In this document: positions 41,605 to 49,186 of the stretch, piece after piece | How positions within the stretch are numbered: position 1 is the stretch's first letter | Layout of the letters: each line of letters begins with the position of its first letter | Position numbers and translations under genes: made by a program | The notes under the pieces: model-generated | What the model saw: only the letters and a program-made list of their open reading frames with translations | What the model was told of the DNA's origin: nothing | The model's database searches: none | DNA from: UBA8904 sp035448625 | GTDB taxonomy: Bacteria > Desulfobacterota > Syntrophia > Syntrophales > Smithellaceae | Assembly: GCA_035448625.1 (NCBI GenBank) | Contig: DAOTJI010000007.1 | Span: 1 to 52,627, forward strand | Length of the DNA stretch: 52,627 bases | Direction of reading: 5' to 3'

Positions 41605-42558
41605 TCAAAGCTTGCAGGACCGGAACTCCCGCGGCTCCAGGATGGTGATCTTTCTGCGTTTGAGATATTCCGGAAAACCATAGAGCCGTTTGCCGCGATA
41701 CTCCATGACCACGGCATCCGCCGGGCAGTTGTTCAGGCAGCCGAAACAGGCAAGGCATTGATCGCGATCCACAAACTGCCTCTCCGGATGAATCGCGCCG
41801 ACCGGACACATTTTCACGCAAGTCCGGCAGCCGATGCATTTGGCGGCATCCACCGTATGTTTGCTGATGGCTTTTTTGTTGAGCCAGACCAAAGGAAGCA
41901 TCCGCACCATTTCCCGGAGCGCCATTTCGGATGAATAGGCAAAAGCCCGGCCCTGCTTGACTCTTTCCGGAATCTGTTTGGCAAACTCCCGAACCCGGTT
42001 ATACGTCGCCTCGTCGGGCAGATGTTCGCCGGAGCGTTGATTGGCGCTGTCCCAATTGGGCGTGGGATAGGCGGCGATGCTGCGGAAGGCCTCCATGCCC
42101 ACGGGCACGGCTTCCTTTTCCGCCAGCAGATGAAGCGCATGGCAAAGCGCGTTGTGTTGATTGCCTTCCGGACCGCCGAAGGACACAAACGCCGCCACGG
42201 GAATCCCCGTCAGCTTGGGCGCGGAGGCAAGCCAGTCCGCCACGTTTTCCGGAATATCGTAATAGAAAACCGGAGAGCCGACCAGGATCAGATCGTAATC
42301 CGGCAGGCGCTTCGGATCGAAACGGCGCAGGTCGGCCAATTCAACCGTCAATCCCTGATCCTTCAAAAGGCAGGCGATCAGTTTTCCGTAGCGCGCGGAA
42401 AATCCCGACTGGCTGTAGCACAAGACCAGCGCGCGTTTCGGATCGCGGGTTTTTAATTCCCGGTGGACGGTCTGCCCGTATGCGGCCCCGGGCAGCGGCA
42501 GGCTTAAAGCGGCGCAGACCACAACGCTTTTTTTGATGAAGTCCCTTCTGGTTTCCAT
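41605..42558 (-). CDS. Flavodoxin-domain/2[4Fe-4S] ferredoxin protein with twin-arginine signal
   Basis: 317-residue EFR1-like electron-transfer protein. The N-terminus METRRDFIKKSVVVCAALS looks like a Tat signal (RR-x-F-x-K) with a hydrophobic stretch and AYGQ cleavage region. A flavodoxin-like domain follows (VLCYSQSGFSARYGKLIAC, DLILVGSPVFYYDIP), then two 4Fe-4S motifs (CIGCRTCVKMCP and CLACFGCLNNCP) around residues 240-285. If exported folded with its cofactors, it would act in the periplasm, unlike most EFR1 proteins, which lack a signal. Convergent with the phosphorylase gene; 31 bases upstream of the CoA-transferase fusion gene's stop. Confidence 0.85.
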   Translation of the reverse strand: METRRDFIKKSVVVCAALSLPLPGAAYGQTVHRELKTRDPKRALVLCYSQSGFSARYGKLIACLLKDQGLTVELADLRRFDPKRLPDYDLILVGSPVFYYDIPENVADWLASAPKLTGIPVAAFVSFGGPEGNQHNALCHALHLLAEKEAVPVGMEAFRSIAAYPTPNWDSANQRSGEHLPDEATYNRVREFAKQIPERVKQGRAFAYSSEMALREMVRMLPLVWLNKKAISKHTVDAAKCIGCRTCVKMCPVGAIHPERQFVDRDQCLACFGCLNNCPADAVVMEYRGKRLYGFPEYLKRRKITILEPREFRSCKL

Positions 42559-42589
42559 GGAATCGGCCCGGCCTTTCCGCGGCGTCAGA

Positions 42590-44464
42590 TTATTCTTTCT
42601 TTTCTTCGCCGCCGAAGTTGATCTTCAACTCATAGACTCCCGTGTCCAGATGCGTGGTCATCGGATAGCCGCACTTGGAAAATACATGCATCATCGGCAG
42701 ATTGCGCGACAAAACGTCCGCCGTGAAGCCTTCGATGTTCTTCCCCTTCGCGATGCGGATCAAATACTGCAGGAGGAAGGTGCCGATGCCCCGGTCCTGC
42801 CAGTCCTGGTGCGTGGAGAACGCCACTTCGGCGTAGCGGGTGTTGGGATTGTTGACGTAGTTCCCGATCGCCACGATTTTTTCCCTCCCCTCCGGCTCCT
42901 CCTTGCCGATGACCGCCACAATGGCCATCTTGTCGTCGTAATCGATGGCCGCCATCGGCATGGCCACCTTGTGGGAAAAAGACTTCAAGTTATGAAAGAA
43001 CCGCGTATAAACATCCTGCGGCGGCAGTTCGTAGATCAATTCCTGAATGGCGCGCTCGTCCGTCGCTTTGACCGGACGGAAAAACAGCGAGGTCCCCTTC
43101 TTGTCCACCCAGTTCGTTTCATACTCCTTCGGATACAGCACCACCGGCAGCGTCTGATCGCGGTAAATATAGCCCTGGCGCTTGGCGGCTTCCAAAAGCT
43201 CGTCGCGGAACTTCGGGTGGGCGATGCTGATGAGCATCATGGCCCGGTCGCGGATGGATTTTCCATGCACGTAGGCGATGCCGTACTCCGTCACGACGTA
43301 ATGAATGTCCCCGCGCGTCACCACCACGCCGCTGCCCGCTGAAGGATAGGGCACGATGCGGGAAATTTTGCCGTCTTCCGTGGTCGAAGGCAGCACCATG
43401 ATGGATTTGCCCCGATGCGACATGGCCGAACCGCGGACAAAGTCCACCTGACCGCCGATGCCGCTGTAAAACTCAAACCCGAGGGAATCGGAACAGACCT
43501 GCCCGGTGAGATCGACGGTCAGCGCGGAATTGATGGAGACCATCCGGTCGTTCTGGGCGATGACATACGGATCGTTGACATACTGGCAGGGGCGGAATTC
43601 AAAGAGCGGATTGTTGTGCACGTAGTCATACAGACGCCGCGTGCCCATGCAGAAGGCCGCGACGATCTTGCCCGGATGCAGCGATTTTTTCCGGCAGGTC
43701 ACCACGCCGCTTTCAATCAGGTCGATGAGGCCGTCGGTAAAGGTTTCCGTGTGGACGCCGAGGTCTTTTTTGTTGGTCAGATAGGGAAAAACGGAATTGG
43801 GGATTTTGCCGACCCCCGTTTGAATGGTGGATTCATTGTCGATCAAATCGGCGATCAGCCGCCCGATCGACTGGGCGATGTCATCCGGCGCCCTCTGCTC
43901 GAATTCCAGAAGCGGCGCGTCGTTTTCCACAAACGCGGAAATTTCGCTCACATGGATGAAACTGTCGCCCAGCGTCCGCGGCATGTTCGGATTCACTTCC
44001 GCCACCACGTACCGGGCCACGGAAGCCGCCGTCTTGGTAATGTCCACGGAAATCCCCAGGCTGACATATCCGTTCCTATCCGGCGGAGACACCGTGATGA
44101 GGGCGACGTCAACGGGCATGGACCCCCGCTTCATCAGCAGGGGAACTTCGGAAAGGAAAATGGGCGTGTAGTCGGCGTGCCCTTCCTTGATGGCCGCCCG
44201 GGCGTTCGCGCCGATAAAGAGCGCGTTGTGCCGGAAATGTTCCGTGTAGATTTCCGACGTGTAATCGGTGAGCCCCAGATCCAGAAAATGGATCACCTCC
44301 ACATCGGCAAAATTCTGCGCCATATCCAGCAGGGTTTTGACCAGAAGCTGCGGTTCGCCGCAGGCGGAGGCAATGAAGATGCGCGCTCCGCGCCGGATTT
44401 GAGACAAAGCGCTTCGCGCATCGGTGAGTCTTTCCTTGTAGGTATCCTGCCAGTTGAGAATCAT
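42590..44464 (-). CDS. Acetyl-CoA hydrolase/CoA-transferase fused to GNAT acetyltransferase
   Basis: 624-residue fusion. Residues 1-430 are an acetyl-CoA hydrolase/transferase of the class I 4-hydroxybutyrate CoA-transferase type, moving CoA between acyl groups; the catalytic glutamate is in VHTETFTDGLIDLIESG, and GIGGQVDFVRGS is the oxyanion/glycine loop. Residues about 460-620 are a GNAT domain with acetyl-CoA loop FSTHQDWQDRGIGTFLLQYLI. Such fusions occur in former Deltaproteobacteria and could couple acyl-CoA turnover to protein acetylation. Native substrates cannot be read. ATG at 44464 lies 85 bases after the preceding gene stop. Confidence 0.92.
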   Translation of the reverse strand: MILNWQDTYKERLTDARSALSQIRRGARIFIASACGEPQLLVKTLLDMAQNFADVEVIHFLDLGLTDYTSEIYTEHFRHNALFIGANARAAIKEGHADYTPIFLSEVPLLMKRGSMPVDVALITVSPPDRNGYVSLGISVDITKTAASVARYVVAEVNPNMPRTLGDSFIHVSEISAFVENDAPLLEFEQRAPDDIAQSIGRLIADLIDNESTIQTGVGKIPNSVFPYLTNKKDLGVHTETFTDGLIDLIESGVVTCRKKSLHPGKIVAAFCMGTRRLYDYVHNNPLFEFRPCQYVNDPYVIAQNDRMVSINSALTVDLTGQVCSDSLGFEFYSGIGGQVDFVRGSAMSHRGKSIMVLPSTTEDGKISRIVPYPSAGSGVVVTRGDIHYVVTEYGIAYVHGKSIRDRAMMLISIAHPKFRDELLEAAKRQGYIYRDQTLPVVLYPKEYETNWVDKKGTSLFFRPVKATDERAIQELIYELPPQDVYTRFFHNLKSFSHKVAMPMAAIDYDDKMAIVAVIGKEEPEGREKIVAIGNYVNNPNTRYAEVAFSTHQDWQDRGIGTFLLQYLIRIAKGKNIEGFTADVLSRNLPMMHVFSKCGYPMTTHLDTGVYELKINFGGEEKKE

Positions 44465-44549
44465 ATCGAATCTTTTTCCTGAATCAACAAACGGAGGTTT
44501 TCAGCGGCCTGGAGTCTCCGGGCCGCCGTCGAACAGCATCCCAAAGCCG

Positions 44550-44984
44550 TTAAAAGGCACCGAGTTGACAGGGCTTGATCTTGATCTTCAGGCTTTCGCA
44601 GGCGGCGCAGACCTCCAGGCGCTTGACGCCCAGCCGATCCGCGATCTCCCAGGCCGCAGCGCAGGACAACCGGCCGTCGACCAGCGCTTTGCGGATGGCG
44701 GCTTCCAGGTCCAAAGCGACGGACGGGGCGGCCTGCACTTTCTTTTGTTTGCCGTCCAGCCCGAAGAGGCCCAGCTGACACTGCGCAATATTGATATTGA
44801 GCATGTCGATCGCCACGCCGACTTCACCCAGCGAAAAACCGGTGCTTTGGGCAATTTTTTCCGCAGCCTTGCAGGAAACGTTGTTGTCTTTTGCGGACTT
44901 CTGAACCGCCTCTTTCAGTTTGTCGCTGACGGTTGTCCCCTCGGGATGCTTCTTGAAGTATTTGCCCTTATCCTGATGCGCCAT
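44550..44984 (-). CDS. Tandem-duplicated small-domain protein with SC and CQLG motifs
   Basis: 144-residue protein of unknown function made of two copies of one helical module: residues about 20-74 and 92-144. Each has a 'SCkaAekIA' helix (VSCKAAEKIAQSTGFS; LSCAAAWEIADRLGVK) and ends in 'I.CQLG.F' (INIAQCQLGLFG; IKIKPCQLGAF). The helix pattern resembles a winged-helix DNA-binding fold and the paired cysteines could bind metal or sense redox, but neither is shown. Clear ribosome site GAGG upstream of ATG at 44984. It precedes the CoA-transferase fusion on the same strand by 85 bases. Confidence 0.72.
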   Translation of the reverse strand: MAHQDKGKYFKKHPEGTTVSDKLKEAVQKSAKDNNVSCKAAEKIAQSTGFSLGEVGVAIDMLNINIAQCQLGLFGLDGKQKKVQAAPSVALDLEAAIRKALVDGRLSCAAAWEIADRLGVKRLEVCAACESLKIKIKPCQLGAF

Positions 44985-45054
44985 GTTTTTTCCTCTTTTT
45001 CAAAATGTTGATGATCACGATCTTTTGCATTCAAAGGATAACGCGGCGGCTAGG

Positions 45055-45125
45055 AGGAGGCACCGCAGGCGTATTATGAATACGTCGAGGATGCCGACCC
45101 CCACGTCTGGGGGCACGCGAGACGC
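45055..45125. repeat. Two adjacent palindromes (structured intergenic element)
   Basis: Between the ACT gene and the duplicated-module gene, CGTATT-ATG-AATACG (45070-45084) sits in a longer imperfect hairpin with GGCACC/GGATGCC flanks, and 14 bases later CCCCCA-CGTC-TGGGGG (45098-45113) forms a second perfect stem. No T-run follows either on the minus strand, so they are not a typical intrinsic terminator. The rest of 44985-45157 shows no gene. It may be a REP-like repeat or a structured RNA; genome-wide copy number would decide. Confidence 0.45.
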
Positions 45126-45157
45126 CAACAAAGTCAGCCGATGAATGCGGAAGATCG

Positions 45158-45613
45158 TCAGTATTTCATGTAGTGAAACGGCTCAACCGCCGACAGCGCC
45201 TCGGTGTCCAGCGTCTTGAACCCGTTCTTTTCCACAAGTTTCTCCGTTTTTTCAATCTGGTCCACGTCCACCACAAACACGGCTTTTTCCGCGCATTCCA
45301 GAACAAAGCCGCAGGCGTTGTTGATGTTGATGTTCTCCCTGTACAAAAGCTGCATCAACTTATCCAGACCCCCCGGGCGGTCGGGGATCAGCACGGCCAG
45401 CACGTTTTTCAGGTGAACCGTCAACCCCGCGTTTTCGAGCGCCTTTTTGGCGCGCTTCGGATCATCCACAATCAGGTTGATCACCCCGGACTTGCCGGCC
45501 GTCGAAATGGTTGTCGCCCGGATGCTGATATCGGCTTTTGCCAGAACGCTTGTGACATTCGCCAATTGCCCCGGCTTATCTTCCGCGAAAATACAAAGCT
45601 GATACGCGATCAT
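45158..45613 (-). CDS. Double ACT-domain protein
   Basis: 151 residues forming two ACT domains: 1-70 (MIAYQLCIFAEDKPGQLANV, ADISIRATTIS) and 72-140 (VLAVLIPDRPGGLDKLMQLL, NININNACGFV). ACT domains bind amino acids or other small ligands and regulate enzymes. Stand-alone double-ACT proteins of this type often lie beside aryl-CoA ligase genes in anaerobes; no ligase is next to this one. ATG at 45613 follows AGGAGAAG. Confidence 0.88.
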   Translation of the reverse strand: MIAYQLCIFAEDKPGQLANVTSVLAKADISIRATTISTAGKSGVINLIVDDPKRAKKALENAGLTVHLKNVLAVLIPDRPGGLDKLMQLLYRENININNACGFVLECAEKAVFVVDVDQIEKTEKLVEKNGFKTLDTEALSAVEPFHYMKY

Positions 45614-45681
45614 GTTCTTCTCCTGATTTTTTTTGCAGTCGGCTCTTTTTACAATGATGACCGGGTTTTATCAAGTCAAAT

Positions 45682-46575
45682 CTAAGATTCGACCTTCCGC
45701 CAGCGGCCGTCTTCCAAAACGATTTCGCCCCTCTTACGTAAATCATCCAGATGCTTTCCGATCAGAACCCTTTCGTTGAATTCATACATTTCCTTCGGCT
45801 CACGGGGTTTGCCGTAAATCAGCCAGGCCGCGCAGATCTCTCCGATGGTTTTCGGCCGGTCCAGAAAGGCCAGCAGCTTCCTTTCCCGCTCATGAATCGT
45901 ATTCTCGTAAGCTTCCCAGAGAGGTCCCGGATTTTCCTCGTACAGGCCCGTGTTGTGCGCGGCCACCCAGCGTCTGGCCGGTATCGCTTTGAGTTTGTGG
46001 ATCGAGTCGACGGAATCCGCGATGTCGGACAAAACATCGCCGTACCACGGCCCGAATGACGTCAAATCGTAATCCCCCACGAAAAGCAGCTCTTCCTCGG
46101 GAATAAAGAAAGACAGGTGTCCCGGCGTGTGGCCGGGCGTGGGAATGACCTGCACGGTAAGCCCGCCCAGATCCATCCTCTCGTCATCCTGAAGAAAACG
46201 CGCCGTTTGAAGCGGGCGGTAATCAAACGTGTCCAGCATTTCCTTCTTCCAGTAGCACCGGGCGCCCTGCTCCTCGATGCCGTACCAGTCCAGAAATGTT
46301 TCCAGATCAGCCAGCGGCGGGAAATCACGTTCGGAGACCCAAACGGGACATCCGTCAAAGAGGTTCCTGTAGCGAATGTGATCTTCATGCCAGTGCGAAA
46401 GCCAGACTTCATCGACGCCTTCGGCCTTCAATCGCGTCAGTTTTTCCAGGGAAGAAGCGGGATCGATCACCACTCGCGTCTTATCGCCCTGCAGATAGAG
46501 CGAATGGTTGAAAGGATATCTGCCGCCGTTGTCGCCGCAAATAAAACGAACTCTGCCGAACTGACGATCTTTCAT
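45682..46575 (-). CDS. Metallo-beta-lactamase-fold hydrolase
   Basis: 297-residue MBL-fold hydrolase with the zinc site SHWHEDHIRY (HxHxDH, near residues 60-67), a third ligand region TPGHTPGHLSFF, and FVGDYDLT. A C-terminal helical extension (after about residue 220) resembles the LACTB2/RNase-type tail of glyoxalase-II-like hydrolases. Substrate unknown. Convergent arrangement is absent: it is divergent from the GntR gene, sharing its 190-base upstream region. Confidence 0.88.
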   Translation of the reverse strand: MKDRQFGRVRFICGDNGGRYPFNHSLYLQGDKTRVVIDPASSLEKLTRLKAEGVDEVWLSHWHEDHIRYRNLFDGCPVWVSERDFPPLADLETFLDWYGIEEQGARCYWKKEMLDTFDYRPLQTARFLQDDERMDLGGLTVQVIPTPGHTPGHLSFFIPEEELLFVGDYDLTSFGPWYGDVLSDIADSVDSIHKLKAIPARRWVAAHNTGLYEENPGPLWEAYENTIHERERKLLAFLDRPKTIGEICAAWLIYGKPREPKEMYEFNERVLIGKHLDDLRKRGEIVLEDGRWRKVES

Positions 46576-46715
46576 GATGGAAACTCCCGGTATGGCGATG
46601 GTCGACTATAGAAAATCTCCGGCCAAATTGCCACCGATAATTACCGTAGAAAGATATTTCATCCGGCGGGATGGCACAAAACAAAATGCTTGACCTTTTC
46701 ATCGGAATATATTAT

Positions 46716-46726
46716 TGGTCGGATCA
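46716..46726 (+). promoter_or_regulatory. Candidate FadR/GntR-family operator
   Basis: TGGTCGGATCA matches the FadR-subfamily palindrome TGGTCnGACCA with one mismatch. It lies in the divergent region about 42 bases before the regulator start at 46768, just after a possible promoter (TTGACC at 46690-46695; TATTAT at 46710-46715, though the 14-base spacing is short). Autoregulation and control of the downstream glpD operon are inferred. Confidence 0.4.
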
Positions 46727-46767
46727 CCCAGCCAATTGGGCTAAAACGAAAAGGAGAGTTTATTCCG

Positions 46768-47475
46768 ATGGCCCAGAAGAGTTTTGCCGCTCCGGTGACG
46801 CGTTCGCGTCTTCACGAAGAGATCGTCACGGTTATCCAGAAACAGATTATGTCCGGCCAAATCAGCGCGGGTGACAAATTACCGACGGAGAGGGAACTTT
46901 CGGATAATTTTCAAGTCAATCGGGCTACCGTACGCGAGGCGCTGCGCAAACTCGAAAATCTCGGCCTGCTGGAAATTCGCCACGGGGACGGGTTGTACGC
47001 CAAAAATTACCTGGAAAGCGGCAATTTCGACCTGATCAAGGCCGCTTTCAATATGGACGGCGGCCAAAAGGTGTTGATGAATATTCTGGAGGCGCGCCGT
47101 TATCTGGTGCCGCAGATGGCCTATCTGGCGGCGCAGAGACGTACGACAAAGGATCTGGAAGACTTGAAGCGCGTCGTTGACGATCAAAAGATGAGCATGC
47201 TGGAAAAGGATATTCAGGTTCATCAGGTCATTGCCCGCTCCACCCAAAATCTGCTTTGCACGATCGGGCTGAACTTTTTCAATCAAATATTCCGTGATTA
47301 CGGATATCTTTATTTCGACAGCCCCAAAAACATCGAGCGTTCCCGAAAATTTCACAACGAAATCTATGAGGCCGTCAAAAACAGGGAGGCGGAATCGGCC
47401 CGCAGAATCATGAGAGATGTTCTCGTTTACGCGGAAAAGGCGGTTCTGGCGAGCATGAAGAGCAACAAGCTTTAA
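46768..47475 (+). CDS. FadR-subfamily GntR transcriptional regulator (FCD domain)
   Basis: 235-residue regulator. The N-terminal winged helix (residues about 10-75) has LPTERELSDNFQVNRATVREALRKL in its recognition-helix region; I note only the hallmark TERELS and RATVREAL. The C-terminal FCD ligand-binding domain keeps likely metal ligands (DIQVHQVI and FHNEIYEAV). ATG at 46768 follows AAGGAG by 11 bases; the in-frame start at 46690 overlaps the candidate promoter. It heads a tandem series with glpD, the AGPS-like gene and the FGGY kinase, so it probably controls them in response to a small acid or phosphate ester. Confidence 0.9.
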   Translation: MAQKSFAAPVTRSRLHEEIVTVIQKQIMSGQISAGDKLPTERELSDNFQVNRATVREALRKLENLGLLEIRHGDGLYAKNYLESGNFDLIKAAFNMDGGQKVLMNILEARRYLVPQMAYLAAQRRTTKDLEDLKRVVDDQKMSMLEKDIQVHQVIARSTQNLLCTIGLNFFNQIFRDYGYLYFDSPKNIERSRKFHNEIYEAVKNREAESARRIMRDVLVYAEKAVLASMKSNKL

Positions 47476-47489
47476 AAGGAGCGGCCGGT

Positions 47490-49136
47490 ATGGAACGGTT
47501 TATTGAAAATGATCCTCATGAAAAATTTGATGTGATCGTCATCGGCGGGGGGATCAGCGGGGCATCGGTGGCCTATGAAGCCGCCACCCGGGGATTGAAG
47601 GTGGCGCTCTTGGAAAAAAATGATTTTTCCTGGGCGACTTCGGCGGCTACGTCCAAAATGATTCACGGCGGTCTGCGGTATCTGGTCAATGGAGAAGTGC
47701 GACTGGTTCGGGAATCGCTGCGGGAGCGAAGAGTGCTGGAAAATATCGCTCCCAATTACGTCTATCCGTGGCCGATCATGATGATGCATTATAAAAAACC
47801 GATGAAGAACAATAAACGGGTTGTGAAAGTGGGCATGCTGCTTTACGACGCTCTGTCCTATGATAAAAACCGCACCTGGGATCCCTGCAAGCGGATTCCG
47901 GTCCACAAAACCATTTCCCGCGGCGAGGTCTTGCGGCAGGAACCTCACGTGCGCGCCGAGGGGCTGACCGGAGCTTCGGTTTTCTGCGATTGTGTCAGTA
48001 TTTTCCCCGAACGGCTGACGCTGGCTTTTATCAAGTCGGCCGTGGCCCATGGCGCGAAAGCGGCGAATTATGCCCAGGTGGAAGGTTTTCTCATGGACGC
48101 CGGAAACCGGGTTGCCGGCGTGAAGGTCAAAGACTTGCTGAACGGCAAAGTCCATGACATCGCGGGAACCGTCACGGTGAACTGCGGCGGACCGTGGGCG
48201 GATCTTCTTCTGGATCTGGCCAAATCGAATGGAAAAGGAACGCCGACATTGCGCCGTTCCGAAGGAATTCACATCATCACCGCCAAACGACTGCTTTCCG
48301 GCCACTACACCGTCGGTTCCATGACGCCGGCCGGCCGGCATTTCTTCCTGATTCCCTGGCGCAATCACACGCTGATCGGCACGACCGACAAACCTTTCAA
48401 CGGAAGTCCGGATGAGTATCGGGTGACCCGGCAAAGCATTATGGAACTGATCGACGATGTCAACAGCGCCTTCGGCGACGGCAAGCTCTCCTACGAAGAT
48501 GTGAAGCATGCCTATGGCGGTCTGCGTCCTCTGGTCGAGAGAGAAACCAGCGAAACCTATTCCTCGTCGCGCAAATATGAAATCTTCGACAACGGGTCCG
48601 CAGGACTGGACGGAATGATTACGGTCGAAGGCGGCAAATACACCACCAGCCGCCGCCTGGCGGAAAAATGCCTGAAGATCGTCGGCGTCAAGCTGGGGCG
48701 CAAGCTCGGCAAGAGCATCACGGCCAAACAGTATCTGGCCGGCTGCGAAATAAAAGATCTGAACGTCTTTGTGAAGGAAGCCAGAGAGCAGAACAACGGC
48801 ATCAGCCCCGCCACCCTGGAGTACCTGGCGCGCAACTACGGGACCGAATACCGAGAAATCATCAAGCTGGTGCGCGAAGATCAGTCCTTGTCCGAAACGC
48901 TGAATGATGACGGGGAAATTCAGGCGCAGGTGGTTTATGCCGTGCGCAGGGAAATGGCGCGCACCCTCTCCGATATCGTCATGCGACGCACCGGCATCGG
49001 CACGCTGGGCAATCCCGGCGAAGCCGTATTGCGCAAAGTCGCCGTTTTGGCCGCCAAAGAGCTGCGCTGGAACAAAGAAAAGACGGAAAAGGAAATTGCG
49101 GCCGTCATAGATCTGCTGAAAATACCGGTTGACTGA
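47490..49136 (+). CDS. glpD: FAD-dependent glycerol-3-phosphate dehydrogenase (GlpD/GlpA family)
   Basis: 548-residue flavoprotein oxidising glycerol-3-phosphate (or a related ester) to dihydroxyacetone phosphate and feeding electrons to quinones. FAD motif VIVIGGGISGASVAYEA at residues 15-31, the GlpD signature SKMIHGGLRYL near residue 56, substrate region HFFLIPWRNHTLIGTTDKPF, GGLRPLV, and a C-terminal cap domain with RREMARTLSDIVMRRTGIG. No glpB/glpC partners follow, so it is the single-subunit type. ATG at 47490 lies 14 bases after the regulator stop, preceded by AAGGAG. Confidence 0.92.
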   Translation: MERFIENDPHEKFDVIVIGGGISGASVAYEAATRGLKVALLEKNDFSWATSAATSKMIHGGLRYLVNGEVRLVRESLRERRVLENIAPNYVYPWPIMMMHYKKPMKNNKRVVKVGMLLYDALSYDKNRTWDPCKRIPVHKTISRGEVLRQEPHVRAEGLTGASVFCDCVSIFPERLTLAFIKSAVAHGAKAANYAQVEGFLMDAGNRVAGVKVKDLLNGKVHDIAGTVTVNCGGPWADLLLDLAKSNGKGTPTLRRSEGIHIITAKRLLSGHYTVGSMTPAGRHFFLIPWRNHTLIGTTDKPFNGSPDEYRVTRQSIMELIDDVNSAFGDGKLSYEDVKHAYGGLRPLVERETSETYSSSRKYEIFDNGSAGLDGMITVEGGKYTTSRRLAEKCLKIVGVKLGRKLGKSITAKQYLAGCEIKDLNVFVKEAREQNNGISPATLEYLARNYGTEYREIIKLVREDQSLSETLNDDGEIQAQVVYAVRREMARTLSDIVMRRTGIGTLGNPGEAVLRKVAVLAAKELRWNKEKTEKEIAAVIDLLKIPVD

Positions 49137-49186
49137 AAAGAGCTTCATCTGTCAAAGAACAGAACATCAACCCAGGAGGCCTGCCG

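Noticed and set aside
46670..46700. TGGCAC near a TGC, suggesting a sigma54 promoter before the GntR gene.
   Set aside because: The TTGC element is absent at the required spacing.
47472..49148. A 558-codon minus-strand frame opposite glpD.
   Set aside because: Shadow of glpD, no recognisable domain.
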